Made by a program: the position numbers and the translations under genes
Notes under the pieces: model-generated
The model's database searches: none
Seen by the model: only the letters and a program-made list of their open reading frames with translations
Told to the model about the DNA's origin: nothing
Source: Hyphomonas neptunium ATCC 15444
GTDB taxonomy: Bacteria; Pseudomonadota; Alphaproteobacteria; Caulobacterales; Hyphomonadaceae
Direction of reading: 5' to 3'
DNA: 64,000 nucleotides
NCBI RefSeq assembly: GCF_000013025.1
Contig: NC_008358.1
Coordinates: forward strand, 3,100,001 to 3,164,000
Part shown: piece by piece, positions 63,770 through 64,000 of the stretch
Layout: each line of letters begins with the position of its first letter
How positions within the stretch are numbered: position 1 is the stretch's first letter

Positions 63770-64000
63770 ATGCACGATTCGACGTTGCTCGACCGCCATC
63801 AGACCTTTGAACGCCTGACACTGGCAGTCCTCGGGTTGCTCCTGATTCTCCGAATCGCAGCGGTCATCTCCACGCCGCTGGAGCTCTATGCGGACGAAGC
63901 CCAATACTGGCGCTGGGGGCAGTCGCTGGAGTGGGGCTATTATTCCAAGCCGCCGATGATCGCCTGGGTGATTCACCTGACGACCTCCATTTTCGGCACG
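63770..64000 (+). CDS. GT39-like (ArnT-type) glycosyltransferase, N-terminal part, cut by window end
   Basis: Visible are 77 residues from the ATG at 63770: a cytosolic start (MHDSTLLDRHQTFE), a TM helix (LTLAVLGLLLILRIAAVI), then LELYADEAQYWRWGQSLEWGYYSKPP. The DEAxY(W) motif early after the first helix and the SKPPMIAW string are typical of polyprenyl-phosphate sugar transferases of the ArnT/PMT (GT39, GT-C) type. The frame is open at the window end. It is divergent from the TonB receptor. Confidence 0.85.
   Translation, partial: MHDSTLLDRHQTFERLTLAVLGLLLILRIAAVISTPLELYADEAQYWRWGQSLEWGYYSKPPMIAWVIHLTTSIFGT

Overview
The window is 64 kb of a GC-rich alphaproteobacterial chromosome, most like a marine Hyphomonadaceae (Hyphomonas/Henriciella type). 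Evidence for the class: a circularly permuted two-piece tmRNA gene, an alphaproteobacterial-type SspB, a DUF4169 protein, an apparent speF-type leader before an ornithine decarboxylase, and a large Oar-like TonB-dependent receptor. The family-level placement is inference. No rRNA, tRNA, prophage, IS element or CRISPR array was seen. Genes are tightly packed on both strands with many 4-base start/stop overlaps.

Layout. 0-12.5 kb: end of an AsmA-like protein, small envelope proteins, an Old Yellow Enzyme, small hypotheticals, FumC, a tandem pair of related unknown proteins, an orphan RusA-like resolvase, a cytochrome P450, a thioesterase and SspB. 12.5-20.9 kb: a sphingosine-phosphate-lyase-like PLP enzyme, lipoproteins, a phosphodiesterase, an S9 peptidase, a GST, a Tat-signal SDR and two membrane proteins. 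20.9-21.5 kb: the only long non-protein stretch, filled by the permuted ssrA. 21.5-32.5 kb: TetR, UvrC, aspartate aminotransferase, Dps, an HSL-type esterase, a GNAT/membrane-protein gene pair of unknown role, LysR and an HSD10-like SDR. 32.5-36.2 kb: a repeat-rich patch followed by TetR, esterase and quinone reductase. 36.9-39.2 kb: a solitary AT-rich KAP-family P-loop NTPase inserted between host genes, the best candidate for an acquired defence-type gene. 39.2-50.8 kb: paired DUF6498 membrane proteins, an M23 peptidase, a flavin monooxygenase, two overlapping thioesterases, PutA, a glycosyltransferase and a PstS-like lipoprotein. 50.8-64 kb: ornithine decarboxylase with a structured leader, MurI carrying an in-frame palindrome, a phasin-like gene, an AceE-like ThDP enzyme, a diguanylate cyclase, the aguA-aguB pair, the TonB receptor and the start of a GT39 protein.

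Themes. Putrescine can be made two ways here: from ornithine by the decarboxylase at 51.1 kb, and from agmatine by AguA plus AguB at 58.4-60.3 kb. PutA feeds proline into glutamate. Regulation readable in the DNA includes the ODC leader with a possible Shine-Dalgarno switch, a dyad before the phasin-like gene, a weak Pho-box-like site before pstS, and nested dyads near the Old Yellow Enzyme. Short repeats (decamer arrays near 33.3 and 36.2 kb, several TTT-loop hairpins and the palindrome inside murI) suggest dispersed palindromic elements in this genome.
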